A DNA stretch of 13,929 bases from an uncultured Carnobacterium sp. (GCA_937976325.1 CALJSD010000001.1:1-13929), one strand, 5' to 3'. Counted from the stretch's first letter, positions 7,167-13,929 are shown. Program-made: numbers and translations. Notes: generated by a model not told the origin, from the letters alone.

Positions 7167-7850
7167 TTAGAAATATTGTTTGCCTGTTTCCAAGGCATCT
7201 TCCGGCATAATGACTTCGCCGTATTCTTTTAAGACTTCCCATGAAATTCTTGAGAACTCCGCATACTCGCGAACAAGCGCCATTTTCGCAGCAACTTCTT
7301 CTGGTTTCTCCACTTGATGGAAAACATGTAAGAAGTAATGTCCGCTGTAACGGTAAAGAACAGATTGGTCGAACTCCCCTGCTGTTTCTTTTGCCATTGA
7401 GACGAAATCTTCGAAGTCTTCAAAGACGACTGTCACATCGATTGGTTTCAATGTTGAAGATTTATCTTCCGTATTAATGACTGGTTTTGGAGAAATTTTT
7501 CCTTCTTCTTTATCCTCTTTACGCTTCTTCCCAATACGGTCTGTTAGAGAATGTTGAATCGTATCCACGATATTGCGCACCATACGCTCATCTGTCGATT
7601 CGTCTCCCATGTCCACGATACGTGTCACATAGAGCTCTAAACCGTCTGGATTTGGCATGATTTGGAAACTCAATCCGTCTGAATCTTCGAATTGATTCAA
7701 GACGCCCATCTCCTCTAAAATACTATGGAAAAAGCCTTCGATTTCGCCTGGATTTCCAAGTAATTCAGGTATTGATGTACCACGGTCGATTAGATCTTGG
7801 TTCTCGATACGCAACAAGAATGTATCGTCGTTAATGCGTTCCATTTCCAT
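7167..7850 (-). CDS. mecA: MecA adaptor protein for ClpC
   Basis: MecA recruits substrates to the ClpC unfoldase and ClpP protease and helps ClpC assemble; in Bacillus subtilis it targets the competence regulator ComK. This product has 227 residues against 218 in B. subtilis. The N-terminal substrate domain (MEMERINDDTF to about residue 108) is followed by a charged Lys/Glu-rich linker (about 109-135). The C-terminal ClpC-binding domain opens VVFEDFEDFVSMAKE and includes YSGHYFLHVF and a conserved end (LKEYGEVIMPEDAL). I prefer the ATG at 7850 because AAGGGGTGA is correctly spaced from it and MEMERIN is the family N-terminus. A GTG nine bases further upstream lies inside that ribosome binding site. 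A possible -10 (TAAAAT, 7886-7881) has no good -35 partner. Confidence 0.92.
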   Translation of the reverse strand: MEMERINDDTFLLRIENQDLIDRGTSIPELLGNPGEIEGFFHSILEEMGVLNQFEDSDGLSFQIMPNPDGLELYVTRIVDMGDESTDERMVRNIVDTIQHSLTDRIGKKRKEDKEEGKISPKPVINTEDKSSTLKPIDVTVVFEDFEDFVSMAKETAGEFDQSVLYRYSGHYFLHVFHQVEKPEEVAAKMALVREYAEFSRISWEVLKEYGEVIMPEDALETGKQYF

Positions 7851-7907
7851 AATATTCACCCCTTTTTACCTTATCTAACTATTTTAGACCAAACCTGACA
7901 AAAATAA

Positions 7908-8270
7908 AAGAAATACGATTGGAACACGAAACCGAATTGGTTGTCGCTTTGGATGGATGTGCAGAAACATTATTAAAGTAAATAAATACTTTTTTGGTAA
8001 AGAAAGAAGATTCCCTGAATCCTTGCGGATTTGGTTTATAATCGCTGTTACGGGGCACCGGTGTAAGCCTTTGTCTTGCACCTTCGAAGCTTCAAACGCG
8101 GAGTAAGAAACAAGTTCCTACTCCGCGTAATTCACATTCGATGCGATTCCCCGTTACTGCGATTATAAAATCCGCAAGGCTCTTTGGAATCTTCTTTTTA
8201 AATAAATTTTCTACCAAACTTCTGCCATCCATCCAAAGCCAATTTGTAAATACTCCCACTCGTATTTCTT
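7908..8270. repeat. 360-bp inverted repeat enclosing structured element C
   Basis: The arms match as inverted copies in several blocks: AAGAAATACGA (7908-7918) with its complement at 8260-8270, AATTGG (7935-7940) with CCAATT (8239-8244), CTTTGGATGGATG (7947-7959) with 8226-8238, and AGAAGATTCC (8005-8014) with 8186-8195. They close on the arms of element C at 8021-8179. Each arm is therefore about 100-130 bases with small indels. Elements A and B do not have these outer blocks. The left arm begins about 58 bases upstream of the mecA start, close to where the mecA promoter must lie, and the right arm ends about 70 bases past the permease stop codon. No coding function is seen; open frames across it follow the palindrome. 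Confidence 0.75.
8021..8179 (+). repeat. structured repeat element C (same family as A and B)
   Basis: Matches elements A and B on the plus strand, so it is inverted relative to them and to the flanking genes. P1 joins CCTTGCGGATTT..TTATAATCGC (8021-8045) and the GTTACGGGG segment (8047-8055) with the near complement at 8149-8179. P2 is GGTGTAAG/CTTGCACC (8060-8067 with 8075-8082), P3 is TCGAA/TTCGA (8084-8088 with 8137-8141), and P4 is CGCGGAGTA/TACTCCGCG (8097-8105 with 8119-8127). The unpaired GGCACCGG, GCTTCAAA and TTCACA match element A letter for letter, while the stem sequences differ in compensating pairs. It sits between mecA and the ABC-2 operon; no other terminator is seen after the permease gene. 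Confidence 0.75.
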
Positions 8271-8342
8271 GTTTTGGAAGGTGGAAATGATGGAAGTGGC
8301 CGCGAAACGACGATACTTCTTCTCTTTTTATAAATATAGGGC

Positions 8343-9500
8343 TTAGGCTTTTCTTAGGGTGAGGCCGAATTGTCTTGTTCGGATGTGTTGGATGCTAAAG
8401 GCTAGTGCTAAATACAAGATTCCGAATAAGAGGACCATGCCTAAGTTCATGGCGTAGCTTGAAAATTCTAGCGACGAGTTTTCGGCTGCGGTCATGACGT
8501 AATATACTGGGAAGAATTTGGCAATGCTGATGGCTACTGGGTTGAGTAATTCGAGTGGCACGAAAATTCCAGAGATAAAGGATACACCCATCCCCACTAC
8601 TGTACTTGCTGCAGAATACCCATACGTGTTATCTCCGATAATCACCGAGCAAAGGAATGCCAGTGCATAGGCGGTTAGCGCCGATGCGAAAGTGAGCATT
8701 AATGCCTTTGGAGCGCCTGCACTCACATAGAAGCTTGGTGCTACAATGGCCACGAATAGTAAGTTGATGCCAACGATAATTCCAACGACCGTTAAGCCAC
8801 CGAGGAATTTTTCAAATGTCACCTGGTTTACACTTTTCATACCGATAATGATTCGTTTAGCGACTTCATCATTTTCAAGTAAGGCAAAGATTAACCCAAG
8901 TAAGAAAATAAATACTGAGATATAAACAAATGGTGTGTATGCAAAATAAATTTCACCAAATTTCGCATAATAATCGTCATCCTTAACTGTAGCGTCTTTT
9001 GAAATGACACTTACTGATGCCTGCTCGCTTAAAATCTTATTCATATTTTCGACGCTGAAGTTACCTTGAGCTTTCAATACAACCGCATAGCGAATATAGG
9101 AATTAACGTACTCTCGTAGGATATTCCCGTTCAGAGAATTTCCAATTTCCATTTTGACAGCAGATTCTCCATTATTAATTCTTGAATCTACATCTGATGG
9201 AATCCAGATTGCCCCATCCACATCATTTCCATACACAGCTTCTTTCATGCTGTTATCGCTAATGGTTGTAAGTGTGACTTTATGATCTTTTTGAAGAGAG
9301 GCAATGAGCGCGTTGATAATGTCGCTACTGCCACCTGATTCGTCTTTAATCATGACTTGATACTGTGTTTCTTTGAAACCTGTGACTTCGTTATTTCCTA
9401 GCACTTGAGAAAGGCCCATTGCCATAAAGATGACTAGGAAAAGTATCGCATATGATTTTAATCGATAAGCAAGTTTTAGAAAATATTTATAGACTATCAT
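8343..9500 (-). CDS. ABC-2 type exporter permease, second permease of the operon
   Basis: A 385-residue membrane protein of the ABC-2 permease family. One N-terminal helix (about residues 15-35) is followed by a roughly 140-residue extracytoplasmic domain. Five further helices lie between about residue 180 and the C-terminus (starts near TPFVYISVFIFLLG, TVVGIIVGINLLFV, LTFASALTAYALAF, VVGMGVSFISGIFV and LGMVLLFGILYLA). This 1+5 helix arrangement with a large loop is typical of the group. The ATG overlaps the previous permease by 14 bases and has GGAG eight bases ahead, so the pair is translationally coupled. With the partner permease it should form the pore of the exporter energised by the ATPase at 10548-11492. 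The substrate is unknown; drug, peptide or lipid export are all possible. Confidence 0.85.
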   Translation of the reverse strand: MIVYKYFLKLAYRLKSYAILFLVIFMAMGLSQVLGNNEVTGFKETQYQVMIKDESGGSSDIINALIASLQKDHKVTLTTISDNSMKEAVYGNDVDGAIWIPSDVDSRINNGESAVKMEIGNSLNGNILREYVNSYIRYAVVLKAQGNFSVENMNKILSEQASVSVISKDATVKDDDYYAKFGEIYFAYTPFVYISVFIFLLGLIFALLENDEVAKRIIIGMKSVNQVTFEKFLGGLTVVGIIVGINLLFVAIVAPSFYVSAGAPKALMLTFASALTAYALAFLCSVIIGDNTYGYSAASTVVGMGVSFISGIFVPLELLNPVAISIAKFFPVYYVMTAAENSSLEFSSYAMNLGMVLLFGILYLALAFSIQHIRTRQFGLTLRKA

Positions 9501-10551
9501 AACGTGTTCTCCTTAATCTCCATAGTGCACATCCTAGAAGTGCTAGTGTATAGACACCGAGTAGTAAGTAAGTTCTGCTGAGGTCTGCACTTCCTACAAG
9601 GCGATTTAATTGATAAAATCCTGTCACCATTAATGCGACCGGATTAAATTGGTTAAATCCTGGCATAAAGGTATTGGCAAATCCTTTCATTGCCGTTCCC
9701 ATCATTCCCGCAAGTGCTGAAAGGACGAGGTTTGAAATCAATGCGAAGATGATTCGGCCTTGCATTGTAAGTTTTTGATTGGTTCCAATAAGAAGCCCCG
9801 CTGCAATTCCAAATACATTTCCTAGCAATATGAGAAGGAGGCTTCCTGCCCAATCTGCAAATAAATTAATTTTCAATACTTGTGTCGTATAGACCAGCAT
9901 GATTGCGTTTGAAGCGATATTGAGTAATAAACCAATCATAAAGCAGTTCGCAATCAACTTGCCTTTGCTAAATGGACTGCCCATAATACGGCGTCCTATC
10001 GGTGATAAGTTTCCGTTTAAGTACGCTGCACAAACGACACCGCTAAACAACGAGTACATCGTGAAGCTGGCAATCGCTGTGTAAAATAACATCGTTCCCT
10101 GACTGACATCCGTCGTTTCCTGCGTCACCCAGCTCTTGTTAAAGTCAATCAACGTTGCACCTTGTCCAAGACTTTGCACTTGTTTAATTTGTGTCGCTAC
10201 ATTTTTCAAGACGCTTTGAGGAATCCCCATCGATTTACCTACAACCACGTCTAAGTTCTTTTCTACGAATCCATCTGCTTTATCCTCTGTAACGAGTGCT
10301 TTCCCTGCTTCCTCTGAATCCACATCGATAATCTCGAAGTAATCTCCGGCTTGTTCAAACACATGGTGATAGGGATTGTCGGCCGTCATCGCTACACGAA
10401 CCGTTCCCATATCTTGTTCCATGATTCCTGAAAAAGATACGAAATACAGTGAAATCAAGATGATTGGGTAAAGTAACACCCAGAACGAGAATGAAAAGTC
10501 TTTTAAGGCGTCTTTTGATAAATACGTAAATAGCTTTAAGAATGTCTTCAT
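9487..10551 (-). CDS. ABC-2 type exporter permease, first permease of the operon
   Basis: A 354-residue permease with the same plan as its downstream partner. There is an N-terminal helix (about residues 23-43, FWVLLYPIILISLYFVSF), an extracytoplasmic domain to about residue 155, then five helices starting at MLFYTAIASFTMYSLFSGVV. The C-terminus is basic (RLRRTRYDSL). Its ATG overlaps the ATPase stop codon by four bases (ATGA), a sign of tight translational coupling. The two permeases are similar in layout but clearly different in sequence, so the transporter is likely a heterodimer with two copies of the single ATPase. Confidence 0.85.
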   Translation of the reverse strand: MKTFLKLFTYLSKDALKDFSFSFWVLLYPIILISLYFVSFSGIMEQDMGTVRVAMTADNPYHHVFEQAGDYFEIIDVDSEEAGKALVTEDKADGFVEKNLDVVVGKSMGIPQSVLKNVATQIKQVQSLGQGATLIDFNKSWVTQETTDVSQGTMLFYTAIASFTMYSLFSGVVCAAYLNGNLSPIGRRIMGSPFSKGKLIANCFMIGLLLNIASNAIMLVYTTQVLKINLFADWAGSLLLILLGNVFGIAAGLLIGTNQKLTMQGRIIFALISNLVLSALAGMMGTAMKGFANTFMPGFNQFNPVALMVTGFYQLNRLVGSADLSRTYLLLGVYTLALLGCALWRLRRTRYDSL

Positions 10552-11492
10552 GAATCTCGAAGTCCTTTCCCTGTGTATGCAAGGAACACATCATCTAAGC
10601 TTGGTTGTTCACTATATAAACGAACATAGCTTAAGTTCAATTCTTCAAGGGTGTTTGCCACGTGAAGTAAGTGATTCGTTCCTTGTTCGAAGTTAAATTT
10701 CAAATGATCTTTATGATGTTCTAATACAAGAACATGTGGAATTTGTTTTAAGCGAGCCACTTGTTCTTCAGTTGGAACGGTTGAAAGTTCCACTTGGATA
10801 ATTTCAGAAGTCGCGATCGATTTCTTCAATTCTTGAGAAGTACCTGAAACAATGCTCTTTCCTTTATCCATAATCACGATACGATCACTTAACCCGTCCA
10901 CTTCGTCTAAGTAGTGTGTTGTATAAATAATCGTGCTCCCTTGTTCGTTGAGCTTTTGAATCCCTTCTAAAATAAATGAACGACTTTGTGTGTCTACCGC
11001 AACAGTTGGTTCATCGAAGAAAATTAAACTTGGCTTATGCACGATTCCGCAAGCGATGTTCAATCGGCGTTTCAATCCACCACTCAATTTCTTTGGAACA
11101 AATTTGCGGAATTCTTGTAGTTCTACAAATTCGATAGCTTCTTGTACATATTGTTTACGTTGCTTTGGATCTGAAATATAGAGCCCACAGAAGAAATCAA
11201 TGTTTTCTTCTACTGATAAATTATCTAAATACGCTAATTCTTGAGGAACAATCCCGATTTCACGTCGTACTTTACTTGATAATGGGAACTTGTTTTCTCC
11301 AAGAACTGTTACCTCACCGCTATCAAATGTTAAAAATCCTAACATACAGTTAATCGCTGTTGTCTTCCCACATCCATTTGGGCCAAGAAGCGCTAGAAGC
11401 TCTCCTTTACGAATGTCAATATCAAAATGATTTAATGCCACTAAGTCTTTGTATCGTTTAACTAAACTTTTTACTTGAATACTGTTTTCCAT
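10548..11492 (-). CDS. ABC transporter ATP-binding protein (ABC-2 exporter type)
   Basis: A 314-residue cytoplasmic ATPase, first gene of the operon. Motifs present are Walker A GPNGCGKT (37-44), Q-loop PQELAYL (83-89), signature LSGGLKRRL (136-144), Walker B LIFFDE (156-161) with catalytic Glu161, and switch His193 (TTHYLDE). The LSGGLKRRL signature and the additional C-terminal domain of about 90 residues are characteristic of the DrrA/NatA-like drug and lipid exporters. The start ATG at 11492 has AGGTGAGGA ahead. The gene is divergent from the kinase-regulator pair across a 163-base region with repeated TGTCA boxes, an arrangement like the B. subtilis yvfRS-yvfTU cluster, which suggests regulation by that two-component system. 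Confidence 0.92.
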   Translation of the reverse strand: MENSIQVKSLVKRYKDLVALNHFDIDIRKGELLALLGPNGCGKTTAINCMLGFLTFDSGEVTVLGENKFPLSSKVRREIGIVPQELAYLDNLSVEENIDFFCGLYISDPKQRKQYVQEAIEFVELQEFRKFVPKKLSGGLKRRLNIACGIVHKPSLIFFDEPTVAVDTQSRSFILEGIQKLNEQGSTIIYTTHYLDEVDGLSDRIVIMDKGKSIVSGTSQELKKSIATSEIIQVELSTVPTEEQVARLKQIPHVLVLEHHKDHLKFNFEQGTNHLLHVANTLEELNLSYVRLYSEQPSLDDVFLAYTGKGLRDS

Positions 11493-11524
11493 GTCCTCAC
11501 CTCATTGATTCAATTTACACTCTT

Positions 11525-11530
11525 AGTATA
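11525..11530 (-). promoter_or_regulatory. -10 box of the ABC-2 operon, with a poor -35
   Basis: Minus-strand TATACT (11530-11525) matches five of six consensus bases and lies 32 bases upstream of the ATPase start. At the expected -35 distance the sequence is TAGTTT or similar, a poor match, and TGTCA boxes overlap that position. A weak -35 with binding repeats on top suggests an activator-dependent promoter. Confidence 0.45.
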
Positions 11531-11541
11531 TCGACCACTCA

Positions 11542-11590
11542 TGTCACAAACTAGTGTCAAATGTCGTTAGTTGCATATGACATTTGTCAT
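11542..11590. promoter_or_regulatory. cluster of TGTCA boxes: candidate response-regulator binding sites
   Basis: Five related pentamers occur in 49 bases: TGTCA at 11542 and 11555, TGTCG at 11562, TGACA at 11578 and TGTCA at 11585. The last two form the dyad ATGACA-TT-TGTCAT (11577-11590). The first two form a 13-base-spaced direct repeat covering the -35 region of the ABC promoter. The dyad lies just upstream of the kinase promoter. The obvious candidate protein is the LuxR-type regulator encoded at 12701-13309. Repeats are seen in sequence; binding is inference. Confidence 0.5.
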
Positions 11591-11597
11591 AAATAGC

Positions 11598-11626
11598 TAG
11601 ATATTTCTCCTTATTTGGGCTACACT
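11598..11626 (+). promoter_or_regulatory. promoter of the kinase-regulator operon
   Basis: TAGATA (11598-11603) and TACACT (11621-11626) are spaced by 17 bases, each matching four of six consensus bases. It lies about 30 bases ahead of the kinase start codon, and the ATGACA-TT-TGTCAT dyad ends eight bases upstream of the -35, a usual activator position. Confidence 0.4.
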
Positions 11627-11655
11627 GAAGAAAAGACGTTTTGGAGGTGAGAATC

Positions 11656-12708
11656 GTGCGCACGTTTTTAGAGAAGTTGATGTTCTTTAGTTTGATTAGT
11701 ATGTATTTAATGGGACAACAAACAGAAGTCTTTACGATATTTCTAGGGCTCTGTATTTTCATTCTGTCTCTATCCATAGAAGTATTTGAAAATAATTTGA
11801 TTCAACGCATTTCACTAGTGATATCTGGTGCTTTATGCATCTTCTATCCTGAAACGGGATTGTATCTTTCCATTTTCATCATGCATGCCTCTCAATTATT
11901 CGGTCTCCCAGGAGCTTTTGCCGGCGTCATCCTTTTACTGCGACCAGATTTATTCACATTAATATTGTCGGTCATTGGAACGTATCTCATTTTACGTAGT
12001 CGCTATGATAAAGAATTCCGTACAAAGAGCCACCATATTCAAGACGATTTAGAACATGAACGACTTCTCCTCCTTCAACGACAACAATTTAGCCAAGAAG
12101 AAACGTTGAAGCAAATGGAGGTTGCAACGCTTAAGGAACGGAATCGTATTTCTCACGCCTTGCACGACCAAATCGGACATACGCTCAGCGCTTCAATTAT
12201 GCAACTAGAGGCCTTGCAAATTATTACCAATGAACCTGTTGTTGAGAAGAAGTTAGAACAAGTTTCTGGTATCCTTCAAAACGGGATGGACGAGATTCGA
12301 ACGACGATTCATCAGCTTTACGATGACTCTTTCCTCCTCTCTCAAAAGATGGACGAAATTCTTCACCCACTTGAAGAGAAGGCGCAAGTCAATTATCAAA
12401 ATACGATTTCGGATGAAATTCCAATCGGATTGAAATACGACATTCTTACTATCTGTAAAGAGATGGCAACGAACTTTATGAAGTATTCAAACGGAAATCA
12501 AATCCAATTATTTTTACTAGAACAAAACAACTACTACACGATTCAATATAAAGATAATGGGAACCAGACGAGAAATGACACCCCGGGCATGGGCTTAACG
12601 ATGATGAAAGAACTGGTGGAGAAACATAAAGGGGTTATGACACTACAAACAAATAACGGATATGACATCTTTATCCGTATTCCAAAACAGGAGGTCAACC
12701 ATGATTAA
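11656..12708 (+). CDS. sensor histidine kinase, NarL/DesK type (HisKA_3)
   Basis: A 350-residue membrane kinase. The first ~113 residues are hydrophobic helices with very short loops and no sizeable outer domain, so it probably senses a membrane-associated signal. A charged coiled-coil linker (about 116-160) leads to ERNRISHALHDQIGHTL with phospho-acceptor His170. The ATPase domain is short: the N-box is around EMATNFMKYSNG (Asn273), then KDNG (299-302) and GMGLTM (311-316). I chose the GTG at 11656 because GGAGGTGA lies just ahead; an in-frame TTG at 11641 overlaps that ribosome binding site. The stop overlaps the regulator start by eight bases, so kinase and regulator are made together. Divergent position to the ABC-2 exporter suggests it detects the exported compound or related envelope stress. 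Confidence 0.9.
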   Translation: MRTFLEKLMFFSLISMYLMGQQTEVFTIFLGLCIFILSLSIEVFENNLIQRISLVISGALCIFYPETGLYLSIFIMHASQLFGLPGAFAGVILLLRPDLFTLILSVIGTYLILRSRYDKEFRTKSHHIQDDLEHERLLLLQRQQFSQEETLKQMEVATLKERNRISHALHDQIGHTLSASIMQLEALQIITNEPVVEKKLEQVSGILQNGMDEIRTTIHQLYDDSFLLSQKMDEILHPLEEKAQVNYQNTISDEIPIGLKYDILTICKEMATNFMKYSNGNQIQLFLLEQNNYYTIQYKDNGNQTRNDTPGMGLTMMKELVEKHKGVMTLQTNNGYDIFIRIPKQEVNHD

Positions 12709-13309
12709 AACGATTCTAGTCGACGACGACTTTCTAGTGCTTCAAGCGCTTGAGACGATTCTATCTGTTCAAGACCATATTGAAGTGGTTGGAACAGGTC
12801 AGGACGGCAAAGACGCTGTGGAACTGTATAACACTCATCAACCGGACTTAGTCTTGATGGATATTCGAATGGAGCCTACTACCGGAATCGAAGCCGCAGA
12901 AACGATTCTAAAAGACTTTCCTGAAGCGAAAATTTTGTTCCTAACAACCTTCCAAGACGACGAGTATATTACAAAGGCGCTCTCACTAGGCTGCAGAGGA
13001 TATTTATTGAAGCAACATATTAAAGGAATTCTCCCAGCCATCGACGCAGTCATGAATGGACAAATCGTATACGACTCTACGATTGAAATGCCGGTAAAGA
13101 AAACCTTCGAGAAGAAATCGAGTGCTCATTTAAGCGAACGTGAGAATGAACTGCTCTATTTAGTCGCTGAAGGGTTCAATAATAAAGAAATCGCCGAGAA
13201 GATGTATCTCAGCGAAGGGACGGTAAGAAACTACTTATCGGCTCTGCTTGAAAAGTTAGAATTGCGTGATCGTACGCAACTGGCGGTTTATTACTATAAA
13301 GAACTATAA
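12701..13309 (+). CDS. two-component response regulator, NarL/LuxR family
   Basis: A 202-residue transcription regulator and partner of the kinase just upstream. The receiver domain (1-120) has the acidic cluster DDD (8-10), phosphorylated Asp54 in LVLMDIRM, Thr82/83 and the conserved Lys104 (YLLKQ). A linker leads to a LuxR-type helix-turn-helix (about 140-198): LSERENELLYLVAEG, NKEIAEKMYLSEGTVRNYLS. The ATG at 12701 is preceded by AGGAGG and overlaps the kinase stop codon; an upstream in-frame ATG lies within the kinase gene and has no ribosome binding site. Proteins of this class bind short dyads as dimers when phosphorylated; likely targets are the TGTCA boxes at 11542-11590. Confidence 0.93.
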   Translation: MIKTILVDDDFLVLQALETILSVQDHIEVVGTGQDGKDAVELYNTHQPDLVLMDIRMEPTTGIEAAETILKDFPEAKILFLTTFQDDEYITKALSLGCRGYLLKQHIKGILPAIDAVMNGQIVYDSTIEMPVKKTFEKKSSAHLSERENELLYLVAEGFNNKEIAEKMYLSEGTVRNYLSALLEKLELRDRTQLAVYYYKEL

Positions 13310-13310
13310 A

Positions 13311-13337
13311 AATAAGAACCTCATTGAGGTTCTTATT
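13311..13337 (+). terminator. intrinsic terminator after the response regulator gene
   Basis: AATAAGAACCTC (13311-13322) pairs perfectly with GAGGTTCTTATT (13326-13337) around a three-base loop, followed by TATTTATTTG. It starts two bases beyond the regulator stop codon. The region from here to 13404 holds no gene. Confidence 0.8.
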
Positions 13338-13404
13338 TATTTGCAAGTAATTCGCTTGTGAATATTTATTTCCAAATTTTTCCAAGAAACAGTAAATTTT
13401 GTGC

Positions 13405-13433
13405 ACAAAAAAAGCCCTCAATTACTGGGGCTT
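13405..13433 (-). terminator. intrinsic terminator after spx
   Basis: Minus strand AAGCCC (13433-13428) pairs with GGGCTT (13417-13412), followed by a run of T to 13407. It lies eight bases past the spx stop codon and faces the terminator at 13311-13337. Confidence 0.75.
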
Positions 13434-13440
13434 CAGGTCT

Positions 13441-13839
13441 TTAAAAGTTAACTAAGCGTTGTGCCATGTCTAATTCATAAGCACGAACTTCACGTGGTAA
13501 GAAGCGACGAATTTCGTCTTCGTTGTACCCTACTTGGAATCTCTTTTCGTCCAACATAATTGGGCGGCGTAGTAATCCTGGGTTGTTTTGAATTAATGAG
13601 AATAATTGATTTAATGGAACTTCATCCAAGTCAATTTTTAATTCTTGGAATGCTTTTGAACGAGTTGAAATAATCTCTTCCGTTCCGTCTTCAGTCATTC
13701 GCAGGATGTTTTTAATTTCGTCAATTGTTAATGGTTCTGAGAAAATGTTTCTTTCTGTGTACGCGATGTTATGTTCTTCTAACCATGCACGAGCTTTGCG
13801 GCAAGATGTGCAGCTAGGTGATGTATATAAAGTAACCAT
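13441..13839 (-). CDS. spx: Spx, thiol-stress transcription regulator
   Basis: Spx is an ArsC-family protein that binds the C-terminal domain of the RNA polymerase alpha subunit and redirects transcription during disulfide stress. This 132-residue product opens MVTLYTSPSCTSCRKA with the redox switch Cys10-x-x-Cys13. It keeps Gly52 (alpha-subunit contact), Arg60 and Arg92 (LLRRPIM), and the VGYNEDEIRRFLPR segment, all as in B. subtilis Spx (131 residues). The C-terminus reads AQRLVNF rather than the AQRLAN of B. subtilis, in the region that is recognised by ClpXP. The ATG at 13839 is supported by AGGAGG ten bases upstream and by family length; an in-frame extension to 13908 has no such support. 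It is monocistronic, with its own terminator. Confidence 0.93.
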   Translation of the reverse strand: MVTLYTSPSCTSCRKARAWLEEHNIAYTERNIFSEPLTIDEIKNILRMTEDGTEEIISTRSKAFQELKIDLDEVPLNQLFSLIQNNPGLLRRPIMLDEKRFQVGYNEDEIRRFLPREVRAYELDMAQRLVNF

Positions 13840-13888
13840 ACGTCGATGTCCTCCTCTTCTAAAGTCTTCGGTCTTATCTACGTGTATT

Positions 13889-13894
13889 ATTATA
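13889..13894 (-). promoter_or_regulatory. probable -10 box of spx
   Basis: A perfect TATAAT on the minus strand (13894-13889) lies 50 bases ahead of the spx start codon. At 17 bases further upstream only a weak -35 (TAGATT, 13917-13912) is seen. The surroundings are very A/T rich, so chance is not excluded. Confidence 0.4.
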
Positions 13895-13929
13895 TATGAT
13901 ATATACAAAAAAATCTATATGATTTTTGG

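Noticed and set aside
7884..8081. A 65-codon open frame on the minus strand next to mecA
   Set aside because: It lies entirely in the inverted repeat and crosses the arms of element C; no ribosome binding site or protein-like composition.
8271..8342. A separate terminator directly after the second ABC-2 permease
   Set aside because: No stem with a T run is visible here; the first candidate structure is the inverted repeat with element C.
12662..12700. Upstream ATG for the response regulator
   Set aside because: It lies inside the kinase gene with no ribosome binding site; the ATG at 12701 follows AGGAGG and gives the normal receiver-domain start.
13840..13908. N-terminal extension of Spx by 23 residues
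   Set aside because: The ATG at 13839 has a strong ribosome binding site and gives the usual Spx length and N-terminus.

Overview
The window looks like chromosomal DNA from a low-GC Gram-positive bacterium, most likely of the order Lactobacillales. Evidence: strong AGGAGG-type ribosome binding sites, short A/T-rich intergenic gaps, an Spx regulator of typical length, a MecA adaptor, and an EfrAB/LmrCD-type heterodimeric multidrug exporter. A Carnobacteriaceae/Granulicatella-like host is possible, but the sequence alone does not settle genus.

Layout. (1) Bases 1-213 (minus) carry the 5' end of a secreted-protein gene with its own promoter. (2) Bases 214-993 have no convincing gene; they hold two copies (A and B) of a structured repeat. 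(3) Bases 994-4528 (minus) are a two-gene operon for a heterodimeric ABC multidrug exporter with one degenerate ATP site; its promoter and a terminator-like leader hairpin lie at 4561-4648. (4) A divergent plus-strand thrC (threonine synthase, 4822-6312) ends at a bidirectional terminator shared with a convergent nitroreductase gene (6362-7111, minus). (5) mecA (7167-7850, minus) follows, with its own terminator. (6) Bases 7908-8270 are a 360-bp inverted repeat enclosing a third structured element (C), in the opposite orientation to A and B. (7) Bases 8343-11492 (minus) are a three-gene ABC-2 operon: ATPase and two permeases, with overlapping genes. (8) Divergently, bases 11656-13309 (plus) encode a DesK/NarL-type histidine kinase and LuxR-type response regulator. 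The intergenic region contains repeated TGTCA boxes, suggesting that the two-component system controls the ABC operon and perhaps itself. (9) spx (13441-13839, minus) closes the window.

The most interesting signal is the three-copy repeat A/B/C (582-738, 811-971, 8021-8179). Each copy can fold into a long closing stem P1 that encloses a small hairpin P2 and a bent arm P3-P4. The stem sequences differ between copies but stay complementary, while short unpaired motifs (ACCGG, TTCAAA, TTCAcA) are conserved. That pattern fits either a structured non-coding RNA or a palindrome-rich miniature mobile element; I do not recognise it as a named family.

Functionally the window combines export of toxic compounds (two ABC systems), envelope or drug sensing (kinase and regulator), and stress and proteolysis control (Spx, MecA), with threonine biosynthesis as a housekeeping neighbour. 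Links between these blocks are inferred from context only.
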